Made by a program: the position numbers and the translations under genes. A stretch of 64,000 nucleotides of DNA, from positions 571,712-635,711 of the forward strand of contig RPFO01000079.1 of assembly GCA_009746045.1 (NCBI GenBank), in the 5' to 3' direction. Each line of letters begins with the position of its first letter. Positions within the stretch are counted from its first letter, which is position 1. Of this stretch, positions 12,731-25,400 are shown in pieces. Source of the DNA: Mesostigma viride. Taxonomy: Eukaryota; Streptophyta; Mesostigmatophyceae; Mesostigmatales; Mesostigmataceae. Under the pieces are notes generated by a model. The model worked only from the letters and a program-made list of their open reading frames with translations, was not told the DNA's origin and searched no databases.

Positions 12731-14517
12731 GGTCAAACTGACCATTATTCCATCTCCAAATAATTTTCAGGGGACAAAAATGGCTTTTCGGGTTGATGTG
12801 AGATACCGGCCTTTAGGCAGCGGTGCGTTGTGCGCATATCAGCCTCACCATGATTATAAGTGAGACAGCTACGTATACAGAATCATTGTGTGCACGAATA
12901 CAGCCCATGTGCAACCTCGTCAGAATGATTTGGGTGGCTGCTGTAAACACTGATTGTCGCTTGGTCAAGGCACAATCATTTGTTGCTTCGTTAATTTTCA
13001 TTATGTAAAGGCGGCCATGTGCACGGGCCCGCTGCCTATTTTACAGAGATAGTAATGACTTCATAGGATTGACCCCACGTTTGAGTTTTCTCGTCCCATG
13101 CACAGGATCTCAGCCAATGCATGGCTTCTTGGCATGCACGGCCTCACACCCTTAAGAAGAGGGAGGAAATTTCTCGGGGTTGCCAAACCAACAGCCTTCG
13201 ATTTGTCAAGGTGGATTTCACCTAGCATGCCATACTGCTTTTGTGCCAAAGCAATTGGCTTCTCCCTGTTGGGTGTCCACCTGCTGGGGCAGCCTATCAC
13301 TCGCGGCGACACTTCATCCGATGCCACGGAAGCCCATCCCCAGCCTGCCTGGATAGTGCAGGCCAGATGGCCAGCACATGCTTGTCTATTCTGCTGGGTG
13401 CCTGGATCACAATAGAGGTAAACTGTTTAATTGGTCCAGTGGGCGATGGGCTACCCAGCCACATCCACCGTAGCATTCTCCCACTTGCGACACCCGGGAG
13501 TATGGGCTGCACATCCTTAAGCCGTGAGGCATGGTCCAGTCGTAAGGGTAAGCCCACGTACAACACAGCCCTGCCCGCTTGCATCACGCTCCAAACTCTC
13601 CGGCATGCCAAGTGGCGGTGGAGCTTGCGCGGTGTTGTCCGTGCCCAGCCGATGCAACACTTGGCGTCCTGCTCGCCGTCTGGGAGCCAGGTGACCATCG
13701 ATACCAAGCGCTCAGTGCAGGGCACACTCATGCCACCCAAATTACCTCTCCATGCAGAGCATGGCCATGCAGATGGTAGCAGCCAGTGAAGCAATGCGGC
13801 TGCTTCTGCGAGCTCCCACTCATATGGAGAAGTTCTGTTGAAGGACAAGAAAAAAGTTAAAAGACGAGCCACAGTGCACGTAACGGTGGGGAAATTGTAA
13901 CCGAATATTGAACAGGTGGACTTGACGAGCATGCATGTCCAAGGTCTGTATAGTTGCATGCATGTTTGACATCTGGTTGCATGGTTGTAAGGTCCCCTTC
14001 TAGCCAAAAAACGGTCCCACGGAGTAGCAAAATGCCAGGCAACAAAACTCTCTGCGACAAGAAAAAAACAAGGCGATCTCGTCACAATGCCCAGGATCCA
14101 AATCAGAGCCAATGTACATTATCAACAATGATTGACCGATGGAGTAAAAAATCTACAGGATGAAATAAAACACAGCTTTGGCACGACAAGAGTGGGCAGG
14201 CTCACCGCCACGATAAGTATATACAACACACTCGCCCTGATCACGCAAGATGTTTCCAGCCCCACCGTCTAGGTCATCTAGTCGCTCTTAGCGTTAGCAA
14301 GCCATTACTTCAACGAACTAGGCTACACATTTCCATCTCCATTCATATCCATCATCATGAGCAACTCGAAAACGCGGATAAGAAAACGGCAGGTTCCATG
14401 TGCCACGGTCCGAATTCTCCAGATTCCTGGCCTGCACTGGTTGTCTCGTTGATACACAAAACACAGTGTGCTGGAAGAACACACAAAGGGCAGCAAAGCG
14501 GGAGTGGGGAGGCTCAC
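12731..14517. other. Region downstream of the MAGE gene, terminal exon not found
   Basis: The last confident MAGE exon ends at 14518 in phase 0 with a GTGAGC donor, so at least one further exon should lie here. One candidate is the acceptor near 13835 (TCCTTCAACAG), after which only four codons precede a stop. Better candidates were not recognised. A 271-codon open frame on the minus strand (14112-13297) overlaps a 182-codon plus frame and matches nothing I know. Confidence 0.4.
14330..14465 (-). repeat. Dispersed repeat, copy 1
   Basis: About 130 bp whose reverse complement matches 55192-55320, sharing GAGACAACCAG, GCAGGCCAG, GGAGAAT, CCGCGTTTTCGAGT and GGTGATGGAAATGTGT-like blocks. It lies in or after the 3' end of the MAGE gene. 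A third locus at 56855-57005 carries two partial copies. A short mobile element such as a SINE or MITE is likely. Target-site duplications were not resolved. Confidence 0.75.
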
Positions 14518-17500
14518 CGTCATGACGAACTCCTCCAGCCTGTGCGCAGGGATCTCATCCAAAGCGTTGTCACCCAGGAAGTAGATTTTGCGCTTCTCCT
14601 CGTCCTTGTCCTCCCGAATATACCTAGGGAATTCGCCAAACGACCACCAACAGGTATCAGGGTAAGGAGCCATCCAGGCAGGACAGATGGCTGGCATAGA
14701 GAGCGTGCACACCAGGGCTGGGCGTAACCGGCTCTGGCTACAGCAACTGCGTGATTACCAGTGCGGCGCCGTGTAGTGCACAGGCAGCACAGCCTCAGTG
14801 AGAAAGTGGTAAATGACTGGAAAATCATGAGCTTTCGTGAGGTTTTACGTATTTACGTCAAGATACACCATTACGTTACGTGTTGCCTTACCGCGTAATC
14901 CCTTGAGTTGCCCACATTGCCAGCTCCACGTTATAGTAGCACCTCCACGTTATATTAGACCGAATTCCGGCCCAATTCCGGCCGAATTTCTATGTCGCCC
15001 TTTTTGCCTGTTTATGTGTTGACTTTACGCGAACTCCCAGACCCCAGTTACGCCCCGCCCTGGTCTACACCACATCTTCAGTGTACAGCCACTGTCGTGT
15101 AACATGTCTCCAGTGTACAGCCGCTTTGAGTAAACTATCCACACTTAACGTACTCTCTGCAGTGTCATGAAGCTCTATGCCTCTACATTCCTATCTCAAA
15201 CTCACTTGGCTACCTCCGTCCTTGTGGCCATCGGTGTGGTGTAACGGACAAGAGAACGCAACGCCACGCTTTAATACTGATCATGCCCACCCACCGCTGC
15301 TTGACAAGCGCCGCCAGCTGTGCGGGTATGTTGCCCAATACAGGATGGTCCTCCCGCTTGTCGTCCAGGTGGACGCCCATGTCTGCCAGGTGAAGCCGCA
15401 GGGACTCTGCAGCATGGGGGACCGAGCGAGCGGTGCACAGCAGGGCATAGCCAAATCAAGATGGGCCTGGGAGCCATCAGCAGCAAGCCTGTGGCGAACC
15501 ACACTCACGGATGGACCCTGCGAAAAAGGAATGGAGCTGACGAGGGGCGAATAGCGGTTGAAATGTGGACAGCACTTCGGCCTCCTGGGACAGCCCTGGC
15601 GTGTGGCCATGGGGCATGCGGGGAGAAAGATATGTGAGGGCGGAGGGGAGAAGAGTAGGCGCTGGTGAAAAGGGGGGGGAGGGAGGTCGACTTGGGGGCT
15701 GGGCAATCACGCAGATGCGCAGGCAAAAACGAGACGAGCACTCCCACCATTCTTCCGTCCCTTGTACCCACCCACCTTCATCTGCACCTTGTCCCCACCC
15801 ACCTTCTCCGCACCTTGTCCCCACCCACCTTCCTCCGCCCCTTGTCCCCACCCACCTTCCTCCGCCCCTTGTCCCCACCCACCTTCCTCCGCCCCTTGTC
15901 CCCACCCACCTTCCTCCGCCCCTTGTCCCCACCCACCTTCCTCCGCCCCTTGTCCCCACCCACCTTCCTCCGCCCCTTGTCCCCACCCACCTTCCTCCGC
16001 CCCTTGTCCCCACCCACCTTCCTCCGCCCCTTGTCCCCACCCACCTTCCTCCGCCCCTTGTCCCCACCCACCTTCCTCCACCCTTGTCCCCACCCACCTT
16101 CCTCCACCCTTGTCCCTACCCACCTTCTTCAAGGCCCTTGTCCTTTCGCAAATGGATGAGGCCCAGCACCAGCATCTTGAAGCCTGCCGCCGCCTTCATG
16201 GCAGGCGTGTCCACGTAGTGTTCGCGCACGTCCGCGGGAAGCGTGCTGCGCAGCACGTACTGCTTCGACGAAGGGGCGGCCTCACCTGGGAGTATGGGGC
16301 CATGCGCCAGCAGCAACGTTAAGGGCCAACCATACATGGCGGTGGGGCAGTGACAGCTAGCTCAGGGTACATGGATGGTGGGCCAGGAACGTGCCACATG
16401 CAAAACGGTGGCATGCCGGCTGGACAGCCTGCAAATAGCTGGCAACCAGTTCTATCGCCAGCACCTCCGTAAGACAGAACATGCGCCGTGCCTTGTGGCA
16501 GAACGAGAAGAGAGCTTGGGCATGCTTTCACAACCAGGGCATGCACGCTTGTGCATCAGCAGTGCCGAGCCTGCTGCTTGCCTGCATGTCTGCAAACACA
16601 GGAAGGGGCATGCGCCCGCTGTCTAGTTACGTGAGGTTTCCAATATGTACTGCCCTGTACTCAATCATGAGCACGTCACGAGAGGCATGTGAGGTTGCTG
16701 CGCGTGTGAGGACTCGAGACATATGTGAGGCGGCTACTGTATATGCAAGGCCACGCGGGGGCTTGTACCTGGGGCCCTCTGCGACGCCTTGGACGCTTTC
16801 TCCTGCACCGTCCGCGTAATCTCCCGCAGCTCCAGCCCTAATGTCCGAATCATGCGCTCTTGCGCCAGCGGCAGCAGGTAGGACAGCAGCCCCCGGTGTC
16901 CCTTGTTGCTCTCGTAATGCTTCATGACTACCTTGTTCATGTCGTCGCGGGTGGCAGGGGCGGCGCCCGCGTAATGCCGGAAGAGCATGAAGCGGATGAT
17001 GTCACCCACCAGCTTGTCGCGCTCCTGGGGCACACGCAAACGTGCACAGTGGCGGCATGGGCATTCAGTTGATTAGGTTGGAAGTTGTACAGTGTGTGGG
17101 TGCATGTGGGTGCACCAACTTGACGCGGTCCTGGGGCATATGCATGCAATGAACACAGTGGCGGTGTGTGAACATGGGGGCGCGTGGGGGTGCGAGGGGC
17201 CACATCGGCGTGTGCAAGCATGAGGCGTGTGCGCGCATGCGGCGTGTGCAAGCATGGGCATCCATCAGCAAGCATAAGCGTTGTGCACAACATCTCATGT
17301 GCGTGCAGTGGCTAGCTTGTGGCCAATAGATGGACCTCTGCATGCCTGCCATCAACGTCAGGGTGGTGAGGATATCCGATTAACTATGTCAGACAAAGGT
17401 GGCGCATGCAGTGCGCGGCCCACTCCGTGCACACGTGCACGTTCATGCACCCGCACACCCATGGACGGAATAGCTCAGCTGTACTAGCCCAGAGTTCTTT

Positions 17501-18593
17501 TCCCGCCCACCGTCTCACCTCGGGCGTGAGAATGCGTGCCACGTTCATCTCGCTGGCTTCCGCGGCCTCGCGGGAATACTTCTCCACCTGGCCAGGCGCA
17601 ACAGCGTGGTGGCAGCAAGTACAAAGGGGTGTAGCGGGCACAGGGCAGGGGCAGAGCACAGGGCAGGGGCAGCGCACAGGGCAGGGGTAGAGTACAGGGC
17701 AGGGGCAGCCAGCACGAGGCAGGGGCAGGGGCCAGCACACCGCAGGGAAATGGGGTCTTTCTTAATGCTGGTAGTTATGCCAAGTTGGTAGTTGGCAGAC
17801 AGTAGGGAGATGCAAGGGCATTAACTGAGATCGTACAACCTTGTTTTCGAATTTAGAAAATATAGCACCCCAAGCAGGACTTTCTTGTCTACAGAGTCTG
17901 CCAAAGTACCAAGAGCATTGAGAAAACTTGTGCAGTAGCTGCTAAAGAACGGCAGCAAAGTAAGGGGCGCTGGGCTCGCATGCCTTCAAATCCATCAGCT
18001 GTATTCACCCAAAAACGGTGGCAAGCTATGTAAGTATTCAATGCGCCAGCTGTAGTCGATAGTATTAATGACTTACGAGTTGTTCCGTAGTAAGTTCCGC
18101 CGCTTCTTGGGTAAGTTCTTGCTCATCTGAGCGAGGGGGAGAACGGGTTGTCAACAAAAGCTTTTAGTGCGCAAGCGCGATGGAATCGCGAAGATCAACA
18201 ATAAATTAAGAAACCCACGGATGACATCAAATAACGAAAGATTGACGGAATGGCAAAGCAATCCAGACGTCAAAAACACGGTATCGTACCTTCCTCGTCG
18301 GTGTTCTGTTTTAGCATGCCACGGGGACAGAGCCAAATGAAAAATCGAACAAAACTGTGTCAGTCGCGTGCCTTCGAGCATACGGAGGACATTTAGGAAG
18401 ACGATGAGATCAAGTGCACTGGCTACGTGCATTGGACTCAACCTTCGCCAGTGTCAACGTCGTCACTATGGTTTTGCCAAAATGGCCACAGTTCGGTAAT
18501 AAGGCAGTAGTAGTAAACAGGGCGCGCATTCTAGGAGTTCGTATATACCTGTGTTGGCTGAGAAGGTCCGGCTGGCGCGGACTTCCGCGCCAT
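14518..18593 (-). CDS. NSE3: MAGE-domain protein, probable SMC5/6 complex subunit Nse3
   Basis: Phased minus-strand exons: 18593-18549 (MARKSAPAGPSQPTQ), an uncertain small exon ending near 18444 (SDDVDTGE), 18126-18077, 17587-17519, 17024-16769, 16285-16124, 15406-15295 and 14623-14518. MAGE homology is clear in DKLVGDIIRFMLFRHYAG, the SSKQYVLRSTLP strand, GFKMLVLGLIHLRKDKG, LRLHLADMGV followed by HPVLGNIPAQLAALVKQR, and IYFLGDNALDEI. Single MAGE proteins in plants and protists are Nse3, which binds the Nse1 RING protein and Nse4 in the SMC5/6 DNA-repair complex; that assignment is inferred. The exon 1 to exon 2 junction cannot be made in frame with the visible AG sites, and the terminal exon is missing, so both ends need transcript evidence. 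The donor of exon 16285-16124 runs directly into a 27-bp tandem array that repeats the donor itself. Confidence 0.82.
15766..16123. repeat. 26-27 bp minisatellite abutting a splice donor
   Basis: About 13 units built on CACCTTCCTCCGCCCCTTG plus TCCCCACC (plus strand) fill the start of the MAGE intron. On the gene strand each unit reads GACAAGGG, a variable hexamer, then GAAG|GTGGGT. That is the same string as the exon end and donor at 16124/16123. Two units nearest the exon are 26 bp and the rest 27 bp. The repeat therefore contains a copy of the exon-intron junction per unit. Confidence 0.92.
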
Positions 18594-19458
18594 CTTTTCG
18601 AAAAGGAGTGAGTGAGAGGAGATCAACCTGTACTGCCTATTGCAACCATAACCTGACCATAAGCAATTTTCTTAATCCGATGGCAGAAACGAAAGTGCCG
18701 CTGGTGATGAACGGTAAAACTGCTACAATCCTAATTTCTAGAACACCAGGCAGTCTAAAATACGAGCAGCAATCCAACATCAAAAGGCCGTCGAATCGAA
18801 CTTCGGCAAACATGGCTGCAAAATCAGACAACTTATGCCGAGGTAGACATCGTTTTGGCGCCAAATTCGGCTACAGTATAGTATCGCTGGGATGGTCGAG
18901 GATGCTGGCATTAAGCAGGGCGGATCTGCCCATGGGTGGCTTTGTGGTACGATTGGCCGTATGAATGTCGTACCCAGGTTACATACCGTGGTGCATGTCG
19001 TACACGAGTTAAATGTTTCTACTAAATTTCACATCCCAGTATACGGTAAGATACTACCATAAAGTATTGATGCCTTGAACCGGCGGCGCGGCGCGGAGCT
19101 TTGCGGGCTCTCGCGCGCCAGCTGCCAAGTGTCCAGAGATGGCGCTGTAGAGTGAGGTACGTGGTACAGTCAAAGTTGTGCTCAGGAGCGTGGTAACTAG
19201 CCACAAAAGCGGTCATGAATTATTGCTTCAGCGTTTCTTCGGATCGCAAGTACAGTCTCCTGTCAGTTTATCAATGATGCTTTCCATTTGTTAGTGATGG
19301 TTTCACCGGAGGCAGCATTTCCGGGATGCGTCAGCCAAGCAGACGGCGATGGCGCATTGGCAGATAAGGCGACGTCCGTCGGCAATCCGCTTCTCAATTA
19401 TGACGATGACAAACGTTTTGCATGAGTAGAGCTTCCTTCTCAACACCGCGTGCAAGGG
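18594..19458. promoter_or_regulatory. Divergent intergenic region between MAGE and MOCOS genes
   Basis: 865 bp separate the two start codons of genes pointing away from each other, so both promoters, or one bidirectional promoter, must lie here. I could not pick out a convincing TATA box or other motif pair. It includes a GC-rich patch at about 19080-19130. Confidence 0.45.
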
Positions 19459-22400
19459 ATGTCTCCGCTTGGGGAAGAAAAGAAGGCCTTTTTGAGGTAC
19501 CATCGCGGATCCTATGGCTATCCTGCAGCTTTATCCGACACGTTCGACGCTTGGCGTGCGAAGGAATTTCCACAACTTCAAGGTGGGTTGCTAGTGATGC
19601 TAAGCCCGAATTGATTTCTATTTTCAGCGGCCTTACGAGGAATGGTTTGACATGCGCTTTTGCGTTTGATGTCATTTGCTGTTAAAGTTGTCAATGCTTG
19701 AAATGCTGGGATGTGCAGGGACGGTGTACGTCGATCATGCGGGATCTACGATGTATTCCGAGGGACAAATGCGTGATGTTATGCACGCATTATCTAACAA
19801 TTTATACGGAAATCCACGTAAGTGCCTCCTTTTTCTACGCGTCTACCTTCGATCTGACGATCATATCCTCAACATGAAAGATTTTGTTGGGAAAACTGAA
19901 GAGTTTGCCCGTTTCATGGCAAACTTCGTTCATGCAACTTCGTTACAATCATGTTAAGATACATCATGCTGGAAGAAACATATGCATCATGCGTGACTTC
20001 TGACGTGCTAATGATTTCCACAGAGGGCATGCTGGTTGCTATACGATGAAACGTTTAAGCGGATCAAGAGTACCACATTCCCTAGCTTGGTGGCATGCGG
20101 TGATTAGGCTGGCAGTTTTGCCGCGCTGTTTTACGATGAAACGTTTAGGCGAATCAAGAGTAACACATTCCCTAGATGGTGGCATGCGGTGATTAGGCTG
20201 GCAGTTTTGCCGCGCTGTTTTTCTGTCTGCTTCCCTGCTTCCCTACTTCCCTGCTTCCCTGCTTCCCTGCTTCCCTGCTTCCCTGCTTCCCTGCTTCCCT
20301 GCTTCCCTGCTTCCCTGCTTCCCTGCTTCCCTGCTTCCCTGCTTCCCTGCTTCCCTGCTTCCCTGCTTCCCTGCTTCCCTGCTTCCCTGCTTCCCTGCTT
20401 CCCTGCTTCCCTGCTTCCCTGCTTCCCTGCTTCCCTGCTTCCCTGCTTCCCTGCTTCCCTGCTTCCCTGCTTCCCTGCTTCCCTGCTTCCCTGCTTCCCT
20501 GCTTCCCTGCTTCCCTGCTTCCCTGCTTCCCTGCTTCCCTGCTTCCCTGCTTCCCTGCTTCCCTGCTTCCCTGCTTCCCTGCTTCCCTGCTTCCCTGCTT
20601 CCCTGCTTCCCTGCTTCCCTGCTTCCCTGCTTCCCTGCTTCCCTGCTTCCCTGCTTCCCTGCTTCCCTGCTTCCCTGCTTCCCTGCTTCCCTGCTTCCCT
20701 GCTTCCCTGCTTCCCTGCTTCCCTGCTTCCCTGCTTCCCTGCTTCCCTGCTTCCCTGCTTCCCTGCTTCCCTGCTTCCCTGCTTCCCTGCTTCCCTGCTT
20801 CCCTGCTTCCCTGCTTCCCTGCTTCCCTGCTTCCCTGCTTCCCTGCTTCCCTGCTTCCCTGCTTCCCTGCTTCCCTGCTTCCCTGCTTCCCTGCTTCCCT
20901 GCTTCCCTGCTTCCCTGCTTCCCTGCTTCCCTGCTTCCCTGCTTCCCTGCTTCCCTGCTTCCCTGCTTCCCTGCTTCCCTGCTTCCCTGCTTCCCTGCTT
21001 CCCTGCTTCCCTGCTTCCCTGCTTCCCTGCTTCCCTGCTTCCCTGCTTCCCTGCTTCCCTGCTTCCCTGCTTCCCTGCTTCCCTGCTTCCCTGCTTCCCT
21101 GCTTCCCTGCTTCCCTGCTTCCCTGCTTCCCTGCTTCCCTGCTTCCCTGCTTCCCTGCTTCCCTGCTTCCCTGCTTCCCTGCTTCCCTGCTTCCCTGCTT
21201 CCCTGCTTCCCTGCTTCCCTGCTTCCCTGCTTCCCTGCTTCCCTGCTTCCCTGCTTCCCTGCTTCCCTGCTTCCCTGCTTCCCTGCTTCCCTGCTTCCCT
21301 GCTTCCCTGCTTCCCTGCTTCCCTGCTTCCCTGCTTCCCTGCTTCCCTGCTTCCCTGCTTCCCTGCTTCCCTGCTTCCCTGCTTCCCTGCTTCCCTGCTT
21401 CCCTGCTTCCCTGCTTCCCTGCTTCCCTGCTTCCCTGCTTCCCTGCTTCCCTGCTTCCCTGCTTCCCTGCTTCCCTGCTTCCCTGCTTCCCTGCTTCCCT
21501 GCTTCCCTGCTTCCCTGCTTCCCTGCTTCCCTGCTTCCCTGCTTCCCTGCTTCCCTGCTTCCCTGCTTCCCTGCTTCCCTGCTTCCCTGCTTCCCTGCTT
21601 CCCTGCTTCCCTGCTTCCCTGCTTCCCTGCTTCCCTGCTTCCCTGCTTCCCTGCTTCCCTGCTTCCCTGCTTCCCTGCTTCCCTGCTTCCCTGCTTCCCT
21701 GCTTCCCTGCTTCCCTGCTTCCCTGCTTCCCTGCTTCCCTGCTTCCCTGCTTCCCTGCTTCCCTGCTTCCCTGCTTCCCTGCTTCCCTGCTTCCCTGCTT
21801 CCCTGCTTCCCTGCTTCCCTGCTTCCCTGCTTCCCTGCTTCCCTGCTTCCCTGCTTCCCTGCTTCCCTGCTTCCCTGCTTCCCTGCTTCCCTGCTTCCCT
21901 GCTTCCCTGCTTCCCTGCTTCCCTGCTTCCCTGCTTCCCTGCTTCCCTGCTTCCCTGCTTCCCTGCTTCCCTGCTTCCCTGCTTCCCTGCTTCCCTGCTT
22001 CCCTGCTTCCCTGCTTCCCTGCTTCCCTGCTTCCCTGCTTCCCTGCTTCCCTGCTTCCCTGCTTCCCTGCTTCCCTGCTTCCCTGCTTCCCTGCTTCCCC
22101 GCTTCCCGGCTTCCCTGCTTCCCTGCTTCCCTGCTTCCCTGCTTCCCTGCTTCCCTGCTTCCCTGCTTCCCTGCTTCCCTGCTTCCCTGCTTCCCTGCTT
22201 CCCTGCTTCCCTGCTTCCCTGCTTCCCTGCTTCCCTGCTTCCCTGCTTCCCTGCTTCCCTGCTTCCCTGCTTCCCTGCTTCCCTGCTTCCCTGCTTCCCT
22301 GCTTCCCAGCTTCCCAGCTTCCCAGCTTCCCAGCTTCCCAGCTTCCCAGCTTCCCAGCTTCCCAGCTTCCCAGCTTCCCAGCTTCCCTGCTTCCCTGCTT

Positions 22401-25400
22401 CCCTGCTTCCCTGCTTCCCTGCTTCCCTGCTTCCCTGCTTCCCTGCTTCCCTGCTTCCCTGCTTCCGGCTTCCCGGCTTCCCGGCTTCCCGGCTTCCCTG
22501 CTTCCCTGCTTCCCTGCTTCCCTGCTTCCCTGCTTCCCTGCTTCCCTGCTTCCCTGCTTCCCTGCTTCCCTGCTTCCCTGCTTCCCTGCTTCCCTGCTTC
22601 CCTGCTTCCCTGCTTCCCTGCTTCCCTGCTTCCCTGCTTCCCTGCTTCCCTGCTTCCCTGCTTCCCTGCTTCCCTGCTTCCCTGCTTCCCTGCTTCCCTG
22701 CTTCCCTGCTTCCCTGCTTCCCTGCTTCCCTGCTTCCCTGCTTCCCTGCTTCCCTGCTTCCCTGCTTCCCTGCTTCCCTGCTTCCCTGCTTCCCTGCTTC
22801 CCTGCTTCCCTGCTTCCCTGCTTCCCTGCTTCCCTGCTTCCCTGCTTCCCTGCTTGTTGATGAATCTTGTATGCTCTATTAAACCTTGGGTGTGACGCTG
22901 CTGGGCATGGCCATGCATCCCATCTGTGGGATGAGTGGCACGGAAAATAGTGATATCAACAATTGGAACACTCATGTTAACGGTGGCATCCATGTGCCAA
23001 CCTGCACACTTGGTGGTGGGCTGATGCCGGTGATGTGCTGGCCTGAACGCGCAGCTTTTCCTTGCTTCCACCCTCCTCCGCATAGCATGGATGCCTTATT
23101 ACCAGGCTATCTTTAGCAGGCGTGTCTGGAATGTCGCGACCACCTCGTTTCGTGCGTTCTTGGCCGCCCCTTGCCACATGTGGTGTCGCCCGCTGGCGCT
23201 GGGTGCTTTCTTCTGGCACCCCAGCATATGGCCCCCCTCGTCCCACCGCGTGCTCTGTGCCAACTCACCCAAGGTATACTATCCCATGCTCCCGCGCTGT
23301 TGCTCGCCATTCGCCATGCCATGTGGTGTCGGACTCCCCACGTGACACTCTCTTGTGACAGTGTCTTGTGACATGGTCTCTTGTGTAGCCCTCCCCTCCG
23401 AAGGAGCTAGGGAATGTCATCCATGCCATGATGTCATGCATGGGATGGTGTCAGTCCGACAGCCATAGGACACATGGCAGAGGGCGGGGAATGTACGTGT
23501 TTGGACGCATGTGCAAGCGCCTGCGGCTTCCCTGCGGCTGCTGACTTGGTACCCACTCTCTGCCTCTGTGTGCACGCCTGGACCCCCTCCACCTATACCA
23601 CCTACCCCCCCTTTTCCCCACCACCATTTCTTGGCCTTGCGGTTGCCTTGCGCAGACAGCCTGCATGCAAGCGGTGAGGCCACCGGGGCGGCAGTGGCGC
23701 AGTTACGGCAGTCGGTACGCATGCCCGCACAGTGGGTGTTTTTTTTACGCGTTTCAGTCCGGCCTCGATGGGCATTGATTTTCCCTCACTCCTCACCCCG
23801 CATTCCCCACCCCCTCATCCCCTACCTTGCACCCCCTACCTTGCAACCCCTATCTTGCAACCCCTACCTCGCAACTCCTGCCTTGCAACCCCTACCTTGC
23901 ACCCCCTACCTTGCAACCCCTACTTTGCAACCCCTACCTTGCAACCCCTACCTTGCACCCCCTACCTTGTAACCCCTACCTCGCAACCCCTACCTCGCAA
24001 CCCCTACCTTGCACCCCCTACCTTGCAACCCCTACCTTGCAACCCCTACCTTGCAACCCCTGCCTTGCAACCCCTCCCTCGCAACCCCTGCCTTGCAACC
24101 CCTACCTTGCAACCCCTGCCTTGCAACCCCTACCTCGCAACCTCTACCTTGCAACCCCTACCTTGCAACCCCTACCTCGCGACCCCTGCCTTGCAACCCC
24201 TACCTTGCAACCCCTACCTTGCAATCCCTACCTTGTAACCCCTACCTTGCAACCTCTACCTTGCAACCCCTACCTTGTAACCCCTACCTTGCAACCCCTA
24301 CCTTGCACCCCCTACCTTGCACCCCCTACATTGCAACCCCTACCTTGCAACCCCTACCTTGTAACCCCTACCTCGCACCCCCTACCTTGCAACCCCTACC
24401 TCGCAACCCCTACCTTGCAACCCCTACCTCGCAACCCCTACCTCGCAACCCCTACGTCGCAACCCCTACCTTGCAACCCCTACATTGCAACCCCTACCTT
24501 GCAACCCCTGCCTTGCAACCCCTACCTTGCAACCCCTGCCTTGCAACCCCTACCTTGTAACCCCTATCTTGCACCCCCTACCTCGCAACCTGTACCTTGC
24601 ACCCCCTACCTCGCAACCCCTACCTTGCAATCCCTACCTCGCAACCCCTACCTTGCAACCCCTACCTTGCAACCCCTACCTTGCAACCCCTGCCTCGCGC
24701 CCCTACCTTGCAGTTCCTGCCTATCAACCCCTGCCGCTCTCATTTCATCCTCTGCTTCCGTCCCCGCTCTTTTCCCCCCCACAACCCCAGCTGCTCGCCC
24801 TGTGCGGCGTGTCCCCCTCGGAGTACGCCTGCGTGCTCACGTCGGGCGCCACGTCCGCGCTGCGCATGGTGGCGGAGCTCTTCCCCTGGCAACCGGGCTC
24901 CAGCCTCGCCTACACGCGCGACAACCACACGAGCGCGGTCGGCATGAGGCAGTATCCGCTCGCACACGGCACGCGGGGGGTTGCCTGCACGGCTGGTTGG
25001 GATTGAATGCCCCCCCTTTTTGTTTTTGGCCCCAGCTCCTGGTTAACTCGTTTCTGGCCCCAGCCCACCGGTTCACCCGCCTTGCTGCCGGCCTTCCTTC
25101 CTTCGCCCAACTTCCCCTCCCACCATTTAGTGGGCTTGACGCAAACTGCCTTGGGAACTCGTACTCATCTGCCCTCCCGAAGTCTTCCCCTGCAGCGTCG
25201 ATGCCTACTTGATGGAATGCATTTTGTATAAAGCGAAGGGTGCGATGTTCACGGTAAAATCACGCAGCTGGGTGGGATTGCAGTTGCGGGGGGAAAAAAA
25301 TTGTTTGGGGCAACCCAGGTTTCTGGGCACGCAGATTCCATGCAGGAAGGGGCTCATGCACACAACACAGTGAGCACGAGCTCTCATCACAGCGGTTGTC

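Noticed and set aside
13297-14112. 271-codon minus-strand gene
   Set aside because: It overlaps an equally plausible plus frame, has no recognised motif and no splice or start context. A transposon fragment is possible but unsupported.
20189-23083. 897- and 946-codon open frames on both strands
   Set aside because: They are octamer repeat translations lying inside MOCOS intron 2, bounded by phased exons at 19817 and 23656.
23827-25212. 461-codon proline-rich frame
   Set aside because: Mostly the 14-bp minisatellite. Over the real exon at 24791-24948 it is in a different frame from the MOCOS protein.
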